A stretch of DNA of 64,000 nt. Source: Allomuricauda sp. CAU 1633 (GTDB lineage: Bacteria > Bacteroidota > Bacteroidia > Flavobacteriales > Flavobacteriaceae). The notes beneath the pieces were generated by a model. That model was not told where the DNA came from. It did no database searches and saw nothing but the letters and a program-made list of their open reading frames with translations. The stretch is from positions 930,001 to 994,000 of the forward strand of contig NZ_JAFLNE010000001.1 of assembly GCF_017313225.1 (NCBI RefSeq), written 5' to 3'. Positions 9,776-18,915 of this stretch are shown here, in pieces (position 1 is the first letter of the stretch; every line of letters starts with the position of its first letter). Both the position numbers and the translations under genes were made by a program.

Positions 9776-10933
9776 ATGGCATTCGATTTTTTGGTTCCTG
9801 TTAAGGACAAAGTGCTGGCATTTTCAGAATTGTTGCCGCAACAATCATTGGGCAAAAATATCTTTGTACATACAGAAAAAGACGGACTTCCTGTCTTTGC
9901 ACATGCCGATGTTGCCATATTCGGGGTGTTGGAATCCAGAAATGCATTTGAGAAAAAGACCGAAAAGTTGGATGTGGACCAAATCCGAATTCAGTTGTAC
10001 CGTTTAATGATGGGCAATTGGAATTCCAACATTATCGACATAGGCGATGTGGAGGAGGGAGACACCGTGGAGGATACCTATTTTGTGGTGAAGGAGATTG
10101 TGGCAGGCCTTCTGGAAGAAAATATTATACCTATAGTATTAGGGTGCACACAAGATATTACGTTTCCCACCTATAGGGCTTTCGACAAGATCAAGGAAAT
10201 GGTGAATCTGGTTTCCATTGATAGTCGGTTCGATTTTGGAGAGGATGATGAATTGATTTCCTCACACTCCTACATGAGTAGAATTATTACCGATAAACCC
10301 AATAATCTTTTCAATTTCTCCAATATTGGTTACCAAAGCTATTTCAATGCCCAAGAAGAAATTGATCTTATGGAGCGTCTTTTCTTTGACGCTTACCGAT
10401 TGGGAGAGATAGCGGCGGATATAGAATTGACCGAACCCGTGTTGCGGAGCAGCGATATTGTGAGTTTGGACCTTCGTGCCATTCGAGCCAGTGAAATGGG
10501 TTTGTCCAAAAACTTTTCGCCCAATGGATTCACCGGAAGGGAAATCTGTACCATTGCCCGATACGCTGGTATCAGTGACCGCGTATCCTTGTTTGGCATC
10601 TACGAGGGGGAGAACTCACATCAAGCCTTTCAGATGATTGCACAGATTATTTGGTACTTTATAGAAGGGTTGAGCTTTAGGGTAAAGGAAACCCCAACTT
10701 CAAAGAGTGAGGATTTCACCAAATTCACGGTGCCCACCGATACCGAGGAACTGGTATTTTACAAAAGCCATGTCACCGAACGCTGGTGGGTGGAAGTCCC
10801 ATCAATTTTACCCGAACATACTAAAACAAATTCGGTTGCGTTATTACCTTGCACCGAGGGGGACTATTTGGATGCTTGCAACCAAAACATTCCAGAAAGG
10901 TGGTTCAAGGCCTACAGAAAGGGCTTTAACTAA
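9776..10933 (+). CDS. Arginase/formimidoylglutamase-fold protein with degraded metal site
   Basis: The protein has 385 residues from the ATG at 9776. The overall pattern is ureohydrolase-like: IIPIVLG, then a GGDHS-equivalent, the LVSIDSRFD strand, and SLDLRAIRASE. The metal-binding signature is broken. GGDHS reads GCTQD (123-127), DAHxD reads DSRFD (149-153), and SxDxD reads SLDLR (230-234). Thus the usual two His ligands and one Asp are Gln126, Arg151 and Arg234. Databases usually name such proteins formimidoylglutamase or arginase, but hydrolase activity is doubtful from these residues. It sits between topA and gldK, spaced 121 bp from gldK, suggesting a conserved non-catalytic role, possibly linked to gliding or secretion. 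That last point is inference. Confidence 0.8.
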   Translation: MAFDFLVPVKDKVLAFSELLPQQSLGKNIFVHTEKDGLPVFAHADVAIFGVLESRNAFEKKTEKLDVDQIRIQLYRLMMGNWNSNIIDIGDVEEGDTVEDTYFVVKEIVAGLLEENIIPIVLGCTQDITFPTYRAFDKIKEMVNLVSIDSRFDFGEDDELISSHSYMSRIITDKPNNLFNFSNIGYQSYFNAQEEIDLMERLFFDAYRLGEIAADIELTEPVLRSSDIVSLDLRAIRASEMGLSKNFSPNGFTGREICTIARYAGISDRVSLFGIYEGENSHQAFQMIAQIIWYFIEGLSFRVKETPTSKSEDFTKFTVPTDTEELVFYKSHVTERWWVEVPSILPEHTKTNSVALLPCTEGDYLDACNQNIPERWFKAYRKGFN

Positions 10934-11054
10934 ACAAATTAATTTTTGAGCATTAATTGATTTTACACAATAATTCATTCAAAAAGTAGTTTTGAGAGTA
11001 ATGAATTTGTGTAGAGCAGTTTATAATCTTGAATCGAATAATTTAACCTAAAGT

Positions 11055-12431
11055 ATGAGAAAGCTATTCTTATCATCTATAGCACTTGTTTTTTTACTTA
11101 CGAGTTGTGGGTCTAAATCAAGGTCAAAAGGTGAGTTAGTTGGGGCCCCTGGAAAAAAATGGCATCCGGAGAAACCGTATGGAATGGAACTGATTCCTCG
11201 TGGCGCCTTCGTAATGGGAAAAGCCGAAGAGGACCAAGCTAAAGTTTTGAACGCACCTACAAGAACGGTTACCGTACGTTCTTTTTATATGGATGACACG
11301 GAAATCACTAATAGTGAGTACCGTCAGTTTGTAGAGTGGGTAAAAGACTCCATTGTAAGGACCAAATTGGCCATTTTGGCAGATGAACTGGGCATAAGCC
11401 CTGAAGATGAAGGTATTGGTGAGTATGCTTTTAAGGATACAGACACCACCGAACTTTCTGTGTATGACAAGTATATGCTCGACAATTATGCCGGACTTGG
11501 TGAGACTGGATATGAAGGAAGGGCGTTGAACTTCGATGCAGACTTGGTATGGGATACTTCGGAGTACCCAGACGAGTATTACGCAGAGGTCATGGATTCC
11601 ATTTACCTTTCTGAAGAAGAAAGTTACAATGGCGTTAGATCCATTGATGTTACCAAACTGAAGTACAAGTACAGCTGGATGGATATTGAGGCTGCGGCCC
11701 GAGCCAGAACTGGTAGTAGAAAAGACTTTATAAAACATGAGGAATTGGAAATCTATCCAGATACCACTGTGTGGATCAGGGATTTTGAATATTCCTATAA
11801 CGAACCCATGCACAATGATTATTTTTGGCATGATGCATACAGTGATTACCCTGTTGTTGGGGTCAATTGGATGCAGGCCAAAGCATTTTGTAACTGGAGG
11901 ACCAAGTTTAAGAACGACGACCAAAAAAGCCGCGGAAAGCAATTCGTGAACCAATTTAGATTGCCTACCGAAGCTGAATGGGAGTATGCCGCCAGAGGTG
12001 GTATTGAAGGTGGATCCTACCCTTGGGGTGGTCCGTATGTGATCAGTGATACCGGTTGCTTTATGGCTAACTTTAAGCCGCAACGTGGAGATTACGCCGC
12101 AGATGCCGCTTTGTACACCGTAGAGGCCAAGTCATTTGAGCCAAACGATTACAACCTGTACAATATGGCCGGTAACGTATCGGAATGGACCAACTCAAGC
12201 TTTGATCAAGGTGCCTACGAATATTTGTCCACCATGAACCCTAACATTGGTTCCCAAGACAATAAGCGTAAGGTAATCCGAGGTGGTTCTTGGAAAGATG
12301 TTGCGTACTTCCTTCAAGTAAGTACCCGGGATTACGAATACCAAGATTCTGCCAGAAGCTATATCGGATTCAGAACGGTACAGGATTATATGGGAGAGGA
12401 AGATTCAACCAACGGTAGAAGCGGATTATAA
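11055..12431 (+). CDS. gldK: Gliding motility / type IX secretion lipoprotein GldK
   Basis: This 458-residue protein has a lipoprotein signal ending LLTSC. The rest is a formylglycine-generating-enzyme-like (sulfatase-modifying) domain: MELIPRGAFVMG near the N-terminus, TEAEWEYAARGG, AGNVSEWTN and VIRGGSW in the C-terminal half. In Bacteroidota, GldK (PorK) with GldN forms the large periplasmic ring attached to the outer membrane in the type IX secretion system. No FGE catalytic function is expected. It is the first gene of gldKLMN, with gldL 78 bp downstream. The order and length match the known family, so the call is secure. Confidence 0.96.
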   Translation: MRKLFLSSIALVFLLTSCGSKSRSKGELVGAPGKKWHPEKPYGMELIPRGAFVMGKAEEDQAKVLNAPTRTVTVRSFYMDDTEITNSEYRQFVEWVKDSIVRTKLAILADELGISPEDEGIGEYAFKDTDTTELSVYDKYMLDNYAGLGETGYEGRALNFDADLVWDTSEYPDEYYAEVMDSIYLSEEESYNGVRSIDVTKLKYKYSWMDIEAAARARTGSRKDFIKHEELEIYPDTTVWIRDFEYSYNEPMHNDYFWHDAYSDYPVVGVNWMQAKAFCNWRTKFKNDDQKSRGKQFVNQFRLPTEAEWEYAARGGIEGGSYPWGGPYVISDTGCFMANFKPQRGDYAADAALYTVEAKSFEPNDYNLYNMAGNVSEWTNSSFDQGAYEYLSTMNPNIGSQDNKRKVIRGGSWKDVAYFLQVSTRDYEYQDSARSYIGFRTVQDYMGEEDSTNGRSGL

Positions 12432-12509
12432 AAACAAAAGAGAGAGAACATTATATAAATAAACCAGTAACCAAATACTTATTTATATAACTTAATTAAA
12501 ACTAGAATT

Positions 12510-13166
12510 ATGGCACAGTCAAAATCAACAAAAAAGCTGTTTAACATGGCCTACGGGCTTGGAGCATCGGTAGTAATTATTGGTGCATTGTTCAAGATCC
12601 TTCACTGGGAGTTTGGACCCCTTACAGGTGGTCTTCTTCTTGCGGTTGGACTTATTACTGAAGCATTGATCTTCGCGATCTCTGCATTTGAACCAGTAGA
12701 CGACGAATTCGATTGGTCTTTGGTATACCCAGAATTAGCTGGTGGTGAAGCAGATTCCAAAAGAAAGCAAGATGCTAAAGACGCCAAAGAAGCTGAAGGA
12801 ATCCTTTCCAGAAAATTGGATGACCTTTTAAAAGAAGCCAATATTGATTCTGAGCTATTTACAAGCTTGGGTGAAAGTATCAAGAATTTTGAAGGTGCCG
12901 CAAAAAATATTGCTCCTACCACAGATGCAATCCAGCACACCAAGAAATACTCTGAGGAATTGTCCCACGCTGCAGCTCAAATGGAATCTTTGAACAGCTT
13001 GTACAAAGTTCAATTGGAAAGCGCTAGCCGTCAAGCTTCCATCAACGAGGAGGTAGTACAAAATGCAGGTGCATTGAAAGACCAAATGGAGTCTTTGGCA
13101 ACTAACCTATCTTCTTTGAACGGAGTTTACGGTGGTATGCTTACTGCCATGGGCGGAAGAAACTAA
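12510..13166 (+). CDS. gldL: Gliding motility / T9SS motor protein GldL
   Basis: The protein has 218 residues. Two membrane helices lie at about 13-31 and 38-59, separated by the short HWEFGP turn, and a long cytoplasmic helical tail follows. The second helix contains Glu51 (GLITEALIF), equivalent to the membrane glutamate shown in Flavobacterium GldL to matter for proton-driven rotation. Lys29 and His32 lie close by in helix 1. GldL forms a pentamer around a GldM dimer in the inner membrane and powers secretion and gliding. The gene is 72 bp before gldM in the same operon. Confidence 0.96.
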   Translation: MAQSKSTKKLFNMAYGLGASVVIIGALFKILHWEFGPLTGGLLLAVGLITEALIFAISAFEPVDDEFDWSLVYPELAGGEADSKRKQDAKDAKEAEGILSRKLDDLLKEANIDSELFTSLGESIKNFEGAAKNIAPTTDAIQHTKKYSEELSHAAAQMESLNSLYKVQLESASRQASINEEVVQNAGALKDQMESLATNLSSLNGVYGGMLTAMGGRN

Positions 13167-13238
13167 TTAGGATATCAAATTAAGCGATATCAACAAAAAC
13201 CCAAATCAAATTAATTTTTTAATTCTAATTAGATAAAC

Positions 13239-14810
13239 ATGGCATCAGGAAAACAAACGCCACGTCAGAAGATGATCAACCTTATGTACTTGATCTTCAT
13301 CGCGATGTTGGCCCTTAATATGAGCAAGGAAGTACTTGCCGCTTTCGGACTAATGAACGAAAAGCTGGAAGCTTCCAATACAAACATGGCTGATAACAAC
13401 TCCAACTTCATGGCCAGCTTGGAAACCAAGAAGGACGAAAACGCGGAGGAGTACGGCGAACTTTATGAAGACGCTCAGCAGATCAAACAACTTTCAGATT
13501 CTTACTATAGCTATTTGGAAGGATTGAAAAAAGAAATGACCGCAGATTTGGAAGATCCAAAAGACTATGTGGTTATGGACAAGTCTGATTATTTGGACCA
13601 AAAATTCTTCCAGGGCGACAATTTGGGCCCAGAAGGGAAAAAGTTCATGGATCAGATCAATACTTACCGTGAAGGTGTGATCAACGCTTTGCCAGAAGGT
13701 GAGTTTGAGTCATTGAAATCAGCAGTAAAGACTCGTTTCGCTACGGGTGATGCAGACGGTAAAGTTGAAAAGAGAGACGGTACACGTCAAGATTGGATCA
13801 ACTATCATTATGAAGGGTTCCCATTGGTAGCCTCTTTGACAAAGATGACCCAATTGCAGGCCGATATCAAAACCACTGAGCAAGAGGTGTTGAAAACCCT
13901 TTTGGAAGGTGAGTTGACCGAGGCTGTATCCTTGACCAACTTTGCAAGTTCTTTGAACGCTCCAAAAACAGCGTACTATTCTGGTGAGAAATATGATGGT
14001 AAGATCATTGTTAGCAAAACTGACAAGACTTCCACGCCTGTAAAAGCAGAATTGACTTTGGACGGTAGAGCTTTGACCGAAGGTAAAGACTACGAATTGG
14101 AAGCTGGTGGTATCAAGATGTTGATCAGTGCCGGTACACCAGGAGATCATACCATTAAAGGATCTATGACATTTATGCAGGACGGTGAAGAGGTACCTGT
14201 AGAAGTGAACAACACTTTTGCAACCATCTCCATGCCTAATGCAGCAGTTATCTCTGCGGATAAAATGAACGTAGTATACCGTGGTGTGGCCAACCCAATG
14301 ACCATTTCCATTCCTGGTATTCCTGATAACAAGGTATCTGCATCTGCTGCCGGTTTGAGCAGAAGAAGTGGAAGCCAGTATGTTATGAACCCAGGTACAG
14401 GTAGATCAGTTACTATTACCGCTTCAGGTACATTGCCTGATGGTAAAGGTATCTCTACCAAGTCTGAGTTCCGTATCAAGGATATTCCAAGACCTGCAGG
14501 TACTGTACGTGGTGAGTCTGGTAGCATTCAAATGCCAAGAAGAAACTTGGAGATTTCTACCATCGGAGCCATGTTGGAAGACTTCGACTTTGATTTGAAC
14601 CTTGCCGTTGGCCAGTTCAAGTTTAAAGTACCAGGTCAGCCTACAGTAGTGGTTAACGGTAACAAATTGGACAACAGAGCTAAATCTGCCTTGAGTAGAG
14701 CCGGAAGAGGTGATGCTGTTCAGATTTTTGATATACAAGCGTACATCACCAACAACAAGACCTATAAATTGAAAAAGGTATCTCCTGTTGTTGTTGAGAT
14801 TACAAATTAA
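13239..14810 (+). CDS. gldM: Gliding motility / T9SS motor shaft protein GldM
   Basis: This 523-residue protein has a short cytoplasmic N-terminus (ASGKQTPRQKM) and one membrane helix (about 13-36, LMYLIFIAMLALNMSKEVL). A long periplasmic region follows with an alpha-helical first domain and three beta-rich domains ending KVSPVVVEITN. GldM dimers enter the GldL pentamer and carry torque across the periplasm to the GldK/GldN ring. It is followed 24 bp later by gldN. Length and topology agree with the family. Confidence 0.96.
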   Translation: MASGKQTPRQKMINLMYLIFIAMLALNMSKEVLAAFGLMNEKLEASNTNMADNNSNFMASLETKKDENAEEYGELYEDAQQIKQLSDSYYSYLEGLKKEMTADLEDPKDYVVMDKSDYLDQKFFQGDNLGPEGKKFMDQINTYREGVINALPEGEFESLKSAVKTRFATGDADGKVEKRDGTRQDWINYHYEGFPLVASLTKMTQLQADIKTTEQEVLKTLLEGELTEAVSLTNFASSLNAPKTAYYSGEKYDGKIIVSKTDKTSTPVKAELTLDGRALTEGKDYELEAGGIKMLISAGTPGDHTIKGSMTFMQDGEEVPVEVNNTFATISMPNAAVISADKMNVVYRGVANPMTISIPGIPDNKVSASAAGLSRRSGSQYVMNPGTGRSVTITASGTLPDGKGISTKSEFRIKDIPRPAGTVRGESGSIQMPRRNLEISTIGAMLEDFDFDLNLAVGQFKFKVPGQPTVVVNGNKLDNRAKSALSRAGRGDAVQIFDIQAYITNNKTYKLKKVSPVVVEITN

Positions 14811-14834
14811 TAGTATAAAAGTATACAAGTGATC

Positions 14835-15737
14835 ATGAATTGGAAAAATGCATTAATAATCGGATTGTTGGGTGTATTGCCCGTATCAATGATGGGGCAG
14901 GCAAATATTTTAAATGCCAAGTTGCCCGAGGATATCGGTAAAAAAACCCAAGCTCAAATAGAGCAAGATGCCGATGAGCCCTTAGAGTACGGTTATGTGG
15001 ATGATAGGGACATCCTATGGTCCAAGACCGTATGGGAAATCATCGATCTTGACGAAAGAGTAAACTTTCCACTATACTACCCAACCGATACTATCGGTAT
15101 TGGAAAGGATAGAAGGTCGCTGTACCACGTTTTGATGAAAAACATCAGAAATGGTAAATTGACCGAGGTTTACACCGACTCTTACTTTACTGAAAAGCGA
15201 AAGTTGGAAGATCTTTCGGCAACCTTGAGCAAAGTGGATACCACAGACCTAGGGTATGAGCAATACAATGCCGGCGAGCAAATTTCTCCAGAGTTCATCA
15301 ACAAAAGAGATCTTACCGCTGCTGATATTGAAGAGTACCGCATTAAAGGAATCTGGTATTTTGATAAACGCCAAGGAGAGCTTAAGTTTCGTTTATTGGG
15401 AATTGCCCCTGTTGCACCGGACGTTAACTTCATCGATGATGAGTCCGTTGATCCAGGACAGAACAAAGTAGAATTGTTCTGGGTTTGGTACCCTGCTGCA
15501 AGAAAGATTTTGCATGATGCCAAAGTGTACAATCAGCAGAACTCGGCAAGACCCATTTCCTTTGATATGCTATTGAACGCACGCCGTTTCAATGGGGTGA
15601 TCTACAAAGAGGAAAACGTTCATGAAGACCGTAAAATAGACGAATATATTTTTGACAATGCATTGTTCCAGCTCTTGGAAGCTCAACGAATCAAAGAGCA
15701 TATAAGAGACAGGGAGCAGGATATGTGGGCATATTAA
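14835..15737 (+). CDS. gldN: Gliding motility / T9SS ring protein GldN
   Basis: The protein has 300 residues from the ATG at 14835; a GTG two codons upstream is possible but less likely. It has a type I signal peptide (WKNALIIGLLGVLPVSMMGQ), then the conserved DILWSKTVWEIIDLDERVNFPLYYP region and VELFWVWYPAARKIL. GldN (PorN) assembles with GldK into the periplasmic ring under the outer membrane. It is the last gene of gldKLMN. A strong terminator lies 107 bp downstream. Confidence 0.95.
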   Translation: MNWKNALIIGLLGVLPVSMMGQANILNAKLPEDIGKKTQAQIEQDADEPLEYGYVDDRDILWSKTVWEIIDLDERVNFPLYYPTDTIGIGKDRRSLYHVLMKNIRNGKLTEVYTDSYFTEKRKLEDLSATLSKVDTTDLGYEQYNAGEQISPEFINKRDLTAADIEEYRIKGIWYFDKRQGELKFRLLGIAPVAPDVNFIDDESVDPGQNKVELFWVWYPAARKILHDAKVYNQQNSARPISFDMLLNARRFNGVIYKEENVHEDRKIDEYIFDNALFQLLEAQRIKEHIRDREQDMWAY

Positions 15738-15844
15738 TGAAACCCAACTTTGAAAACTGCATTGAAGTTGATCAAAGTTGATGGTTGAATTATTCCGAAC
15801 TTGTTTCGGAATCTCACAAACAATTTCCAATTCAATACAAATTA

Positions 15845-15873
15845 CGCCGCACGAAAGTGCGGCGTTTTTTTTT
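15845..15873 (+). terminator. Strong terminator closing the gld operon
   Basis: Perfect 8-bp GC-rich arms CGCCGCAC (15845-15852) and GTGCGGCG (15857-15864) close a GAAA tetraloop and are followed by nine T residues. This is a textbook rho-independent terminator. Confidence 0.93.
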
Positions 15874-16083
15874 GGAAATATCATTCCTGTGAACGTGCCT
15901 GTCGGCAGACAGGGCTATGAATCCAATTGGGAAAAACTTCTAAAGCTTATTTTTCTATCAATCTCCCACTGTAATCCGTCAATTCTAGCTGGATTTTTTA
16001 GTTTAAAAATTCTAACTTCACTTATCGGGCGATATAAATCATTAAAACGATTCATATCTTTAAACGAGTTGGCAAACATTTGA
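15874..16083. other. Non-coding flank with small palindrome, upstream of a lone A/T-rich gene
   Basis: No gene was seen. It holds a palindrome CCTGTC-ggca-GACAGG at 15898-15913, of a kind often found as dispersed repeats in flavobacteria, and A/T-rich sequence that leads into the gene at 16084. The composition changes here from that of the gld operon to clearly A/T-richer DNA. Confidence 0.5.
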
Positions 16084-17034
16084 ATGAAAACGAAAACAAT
16101 CATATCAACCATTCTAATCCTGACTTCCTTTTCATCTTTCGGACAATTCAGTAGGCAGAAAATAGAAACTGACTCGTCCAATATTGAAATAATCAGAAAT
16201 TCTGTATACCATATTTATGAAGAGGCATATAAAAACAAAGATTCTGTTTGGTACAGTGTTCATTTCATAAAAGACACTACAAGACTAAATACCGAAGGAT
16301 GGAGAACAAAAGATGATAAATATCTTGGGGTTTGGAAAGAATACAATTTTGATAAAGAATTGATGTACATAAGAGATTATGACAATGCTACTTGTGAGAT
16401 TAATAAAGACCTTTATCCTTTTTATGACTTACTCGAAAAAATGAAATTAAAAGCGGACAGTTTAATCATTTCCACTTACAGTAAAGAGTTTTTTGAACGA
16501 CACGTTAGATTTGATTTTAATTGTGCTACTTATGACCAAGAGGGATATGTAGGAAGTTGGGTTGAACCTATTGAAAGAAAACCAACGAAATTCCTATTTA
16601 GATACCAAGTAAAATTAAATGCCTCTGAATGTTACGATGAAATGATTGGAATAGAATTGGACGAAAATGGAGAATACATTCCCAACGAAGGATTTTGGAA
16701 TAATTACGGATTTGAAATGGTGAATTCTAATAGTAAAACTTTCAAAATAGATAAAAATAAAGCTATCGAAATTGCAAAATCAAAAGGCCTACAGACAAAT
16801 GATTTAAGCAAAGTGTCGGAATTTTTAAAATGGGAAAAATTTAAAAAGCCTGAATTTTATAATGGACAATTCAGGTACTATATAACTGAATTTACGGATG
16901 AAATAAAAGATATAAAAACAAAAGGACGTTCAAGAATTATTTATAAGTATAATGTCTATTCTTTTGACCCTTGGACTGGAGAATTTATAGAAAAAAAGAG
17001 AATGAAAAGAGTCAGAGAATGGGGAAAAAAATAG
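16084..17034 (+). CDS. Secreted protein of unknown function, A/T-rich, possibly acquired
   Basis: This 316-residue protein has a clear signal peptide (TIISTILILTSFSSFGQ). I do not recognise the family. The mature part is rich in aromatic, Lys and Glu residues. Its last ~100 residues (KAIEIAKSKGLQ..., then YKYNVYSFDPWTGEFIEKKR) resemble a PepSY-like or beta-sheet secreted domain, which is a weak similarity by eye. Codons are markedly A/T-rich (many aaa, gaa, att, ttt) compared with gld and topA. It stands alone between the gld terminator and a repeat-rich gap, which fits a single-gene insertion. Function cannot be assigned. Confidence 0.7.
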   Translation: MKTKTIISTILILTSFSSFGQFSRQKIETDSSNIEIIRNSVYHIYEEAYKNKDSVWYSVHFIKDTTRLNTEGWRTKDDKYLGVWKEYNFDKELMYIRDYDNATCEINKDLYPFYDLLEKMKLKADSLIISTYSKEFFERHVRFDFNCATYDQEGYVGSWVEPIERKPTKFLFRYQVKLNASECYDEMIGIELDENGEYIPNEGFWNNYGFEMVNSNSKTFKIDKNKAIEIAKSKGLQTNDLSKVSEFLKWEKFKKPEFYNGQFRYYITEFTDEIKDIKTKGRSRIIYKYNVYSFDPWTGEFIEKKRMKRVREWGKK

Positions 17035-17280
17035 TGGATTTACATCTGACCTTTTGCCTGACTAATAAAAAAAACGATTTGCCAACAATGGCTATAAGTA
17101 ATTGCTTGTTCTCGCCTACTTCCGAAAATCCGTAGGATTTTCATCGCAACGGAATCATAACCACATCAACACCTTTCACCCATCACCCATCACCTTCAAC
17201 CCAACATTCGTGACAATTGGTGTAATTCGTGTCAACCCGTAAATAGACCAACACACTATATTCAACATCTATTCAAGATT
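17035..17280. repeat. Repeat-rich non-coding gap after the A/T-rich gene
   Basis: It contains GCCA-acaa-TGGC near 17082-17094 and a perfect hairpin GAAAATCC-gta-GGATTTTC at 17124-17142. A short tandem run of CACCCAT units lies at 17177-17194. A direct repeat ATTCGTGACAA / ATTCGTGTCAA lies at 17206-17216 and 17225-17235. No ORF is convincing. The arrangement resembles repeat-bordered ends of single-gene cassettes seen in flavobacteria, but no integrase gene is present in the window. Confidence 0.5.
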
Positions 17281-17282
17281 CC

Positions 17283-17290
17283 TACTTTTG
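17283..17290 (+). promoter_or_regulatory. Candidate -7 box directly in front of the FAD oxidoreductase start
   Basis: TACTTTTG matches the Bacteroidota -7 consensus TAnnTTTG exactly and ends only 4 bp before the ATG at 17295. If real, the transcript would be nearly leaderless. No good -33 TTG was found at the expected distance. Confidence 0.35.
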
Positions 17291-17294
17291 CAAC

Positions 17295-18350
17295 ATGTAC
17301 GATTACTTGGTTGTAGGCTTGGGTTTGGCGGGAATCTCCTTCTGTGAGGTTCTGGAAAAGGAAGGTAAATCCTTTAAAGTGGTATCGGATGTGTCCCAGC
17401 AAGCTTCGCAGGTGGCCGGAGGACTGTACAACCCTGTGATTCTAAAACGCTTTACCCTTGCTTGGAAGGCCAAGGAGCAAATGGAACTGGCAAAACCCTT
17501 CTATTCGGATTTGGAGCAAAAATTGGGGAAGACCTTGGACTATAAAGTCCCAGTACTTCGCAGATTTGCATCCGTTGAAGAACAAAACACCTGGTTTGAA
17601 GCTTCCGATAAGCCCGGTCTTGGTTATTTTCTGTCCACAACCATCATTCAAAATAAAAACCCCAATATTGATGCTCCTTTTGGTTTTGGAGAAGTGAAAT
17701 TTACGGGAAGGATAGATACGGCCACTTTGGTAGAATCGTACCGGAAGTATTTGGATGATAAAGGCTTTTTAGTCCATGAATCCTTTGATTTTTCTGATTT
17801 TAAGCAGCACGATGGGCATATTTCCTACAAATCGATTCAGGCCAAGCAAATTGTATTTTCATGCGGCTACGGACTTAAAAACAACCCATTTTTCAACTAT
17901 CTCCCCCTAAATGGCACTAAAGGAGAGCTCTTGACCATTAAAGCACCAGATTTTAAGGAAGAAAATGTGATAAAATCCTCCGTTTTCAGTATTCCACTAG
18001 GGAATGATTTATACCGAATTGGTGCTACGTACAAATGGAAAGACAAGACCAACGAACCTACCGAAGCATCCAAAAAGGAACTTTTGGATAAATTGAGCAC
18101 CTTTTTAAAGTGCGATTTTGAGGTTGTGGATCATGTGGCCGGTATTCGTCCTACAGTGGTGGACCGAAGACCATTGGTTGGGCAACATCCAGAACACAAA
18201 AACCTATATGTGTTGAACGGATTTGGGTCACGGGGTGTGCTTATTGCCCCTTATGCTTCTGGGCAGTTGTTTAATTTTCTTGAAAATCAAGAACCACTGG
18301 ACCCTGAAATCAATATCCAACGATTCACAAAGAAATACTACAACTCCTGA
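17295..18350 (+). CDS. FAD-dependent oxidoreductase (DAO/DadA family)
   Basis: This 351-residue protein has an N-terminal Rossmann dinucleotide motif (VVGLGLAGIS, about 6-15) and no export signal, so it is cytosolic. The pattern of a second FAD-contacting region near the C-terminus (GIRPTVVDRRPLVGQHP, then GFGSRGVLIAP) is that of the D-amino-acid oxidase / glycine oxidase superfamily. Such enzymes oxidise amines or amino acids or act on tRNA bases; the substrate here cannot be read from sequence. It is transcribed alone. The convergent DUF983 gene ends 88 bp away. Confidence 0.85.
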   Translation: MYDYLVVGLGLAGISFCEVLEKEGKSFKVVSDVSQQASQVAGGLYNPVILKRFTLAWKAKEQMELAKPFYSDLEQKLGKTLDYKVPVLRRFASVEEQNTWFEASDKPGLGYFLSTTIIQNKNPNIDAPFGFGEVKFTGRIDTATLVESYRKYLDDKGFLVHESFDFSDFKQHDGHISYKSIQAKQIVFSCGYGLKNNPFFNYLPLNGTKGELLTIKAPDFKEENVIKSSVFSIPLGNDLYRIGATYKWKDKTNEPTEASKKELLDKLSTFLKCDFEVVDHVAGIRPTVVDRRPLVGQHPEHKNLYVLNGFGSRGVLIAPYASGQLFNFLENQEPLDPEINIQRFTKKYYNS

Positions 18351-18438
18351 CTTAATCGTCAGTTCGAGTTTTTCCGAAGGAAAAGACTTCCCTACGTTGG
18401 TCAGATGTTGAGAGTTAAGTTTTTTGATGGGAAAAGAA

Positions 18439-18849
18439 TTATTTCATTTCATGTCCCAAAACAGCTTTGTTCTTGGCCGCAGTAGCATCATATTTAATAA
18501 AGAAATTAATCCAAATATTTCGGGACAATCGAATAATAACGGGCATAAACACAACCATGGTGCCTACAATGGCAATAAAAGTAGCTGGAAGTGACGCTCC
18601 CAATAACAAAAAGGCAATTACAAAAGCAGCCACGGCAAAGGCAATCCCAACCCCGTAGCTCACATACATGGAACCATAGAAAAAAGAAGGCTCAATCTTG
18701 TACTTTGTGCCACAGTGCGAACAACGTTCATGCATCTTAAAAATTTGCGAGAGCGCATAAGGATTGGTGTTCTTATACATACTCTCCTCATGGCATTTGG
18801 GACAACTTCCTGTTAAAATACTGTAGAGTTTGGTTCCTTTTTTTAACAT
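18439..18849 (-). CDS. DUF983 membrane protein with zinc-ribbon
   Basis: The protein has 136 residues. The N-terminus carries two CxxC pairs (Cys16/Cys19 in SCPKCHE and Cys43/Cys46 in RCSHCGTKY), likely to bind zinc. Two membrane helices follow (about 60-82 and 86-108) and then a basic tail. This matches DUF983 proteins, widespread and of unknown function. It is transcribed opposite to both neighbours and shares an intergenic region of about 65 bp with the divergent ABC-F gene. Confidence 0.88.
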   Translation of the reverse strand: MLKKGTKLYSILTGSCPKCHEESMYKNTNPYALSQIFKMHERCSHCGTKYKIEPSFFYGSMYVSYGVGIAFAVAAFVIAFLLLGASLPATFIAIVGTMVVFMPVIIRLSRNIWINFFIKYDATAAKNKAVLGHEMK

Positions 18850-18915
18850 TTGCAGCGATTTTTATGCAAAAATACGGATTCGCCGTGTTTTGCTTTGTAA
18901 TTCAGGTCACATATA

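Noticed and set aside
9322..9918. Minus-strand frame of 198 codons opposite the topA end
   Set aside because: It overlaps topA and the next gene antisense and has no domain or start context.
10991..11031. Promoter of gldK from TTTG and TAATCTTG
   Set aside because: The two TTTG candidates lie 14 and 29 bp before TAATCTTG, neither fitting the usual spacing of 19-20 bp.
11136..12083. Long minus-strand frame (315 codons) opposite gldK
   Set aside because: It lies entirely within the secure gldK gene and has no family signal; it is a shadow of gldK codon usage.
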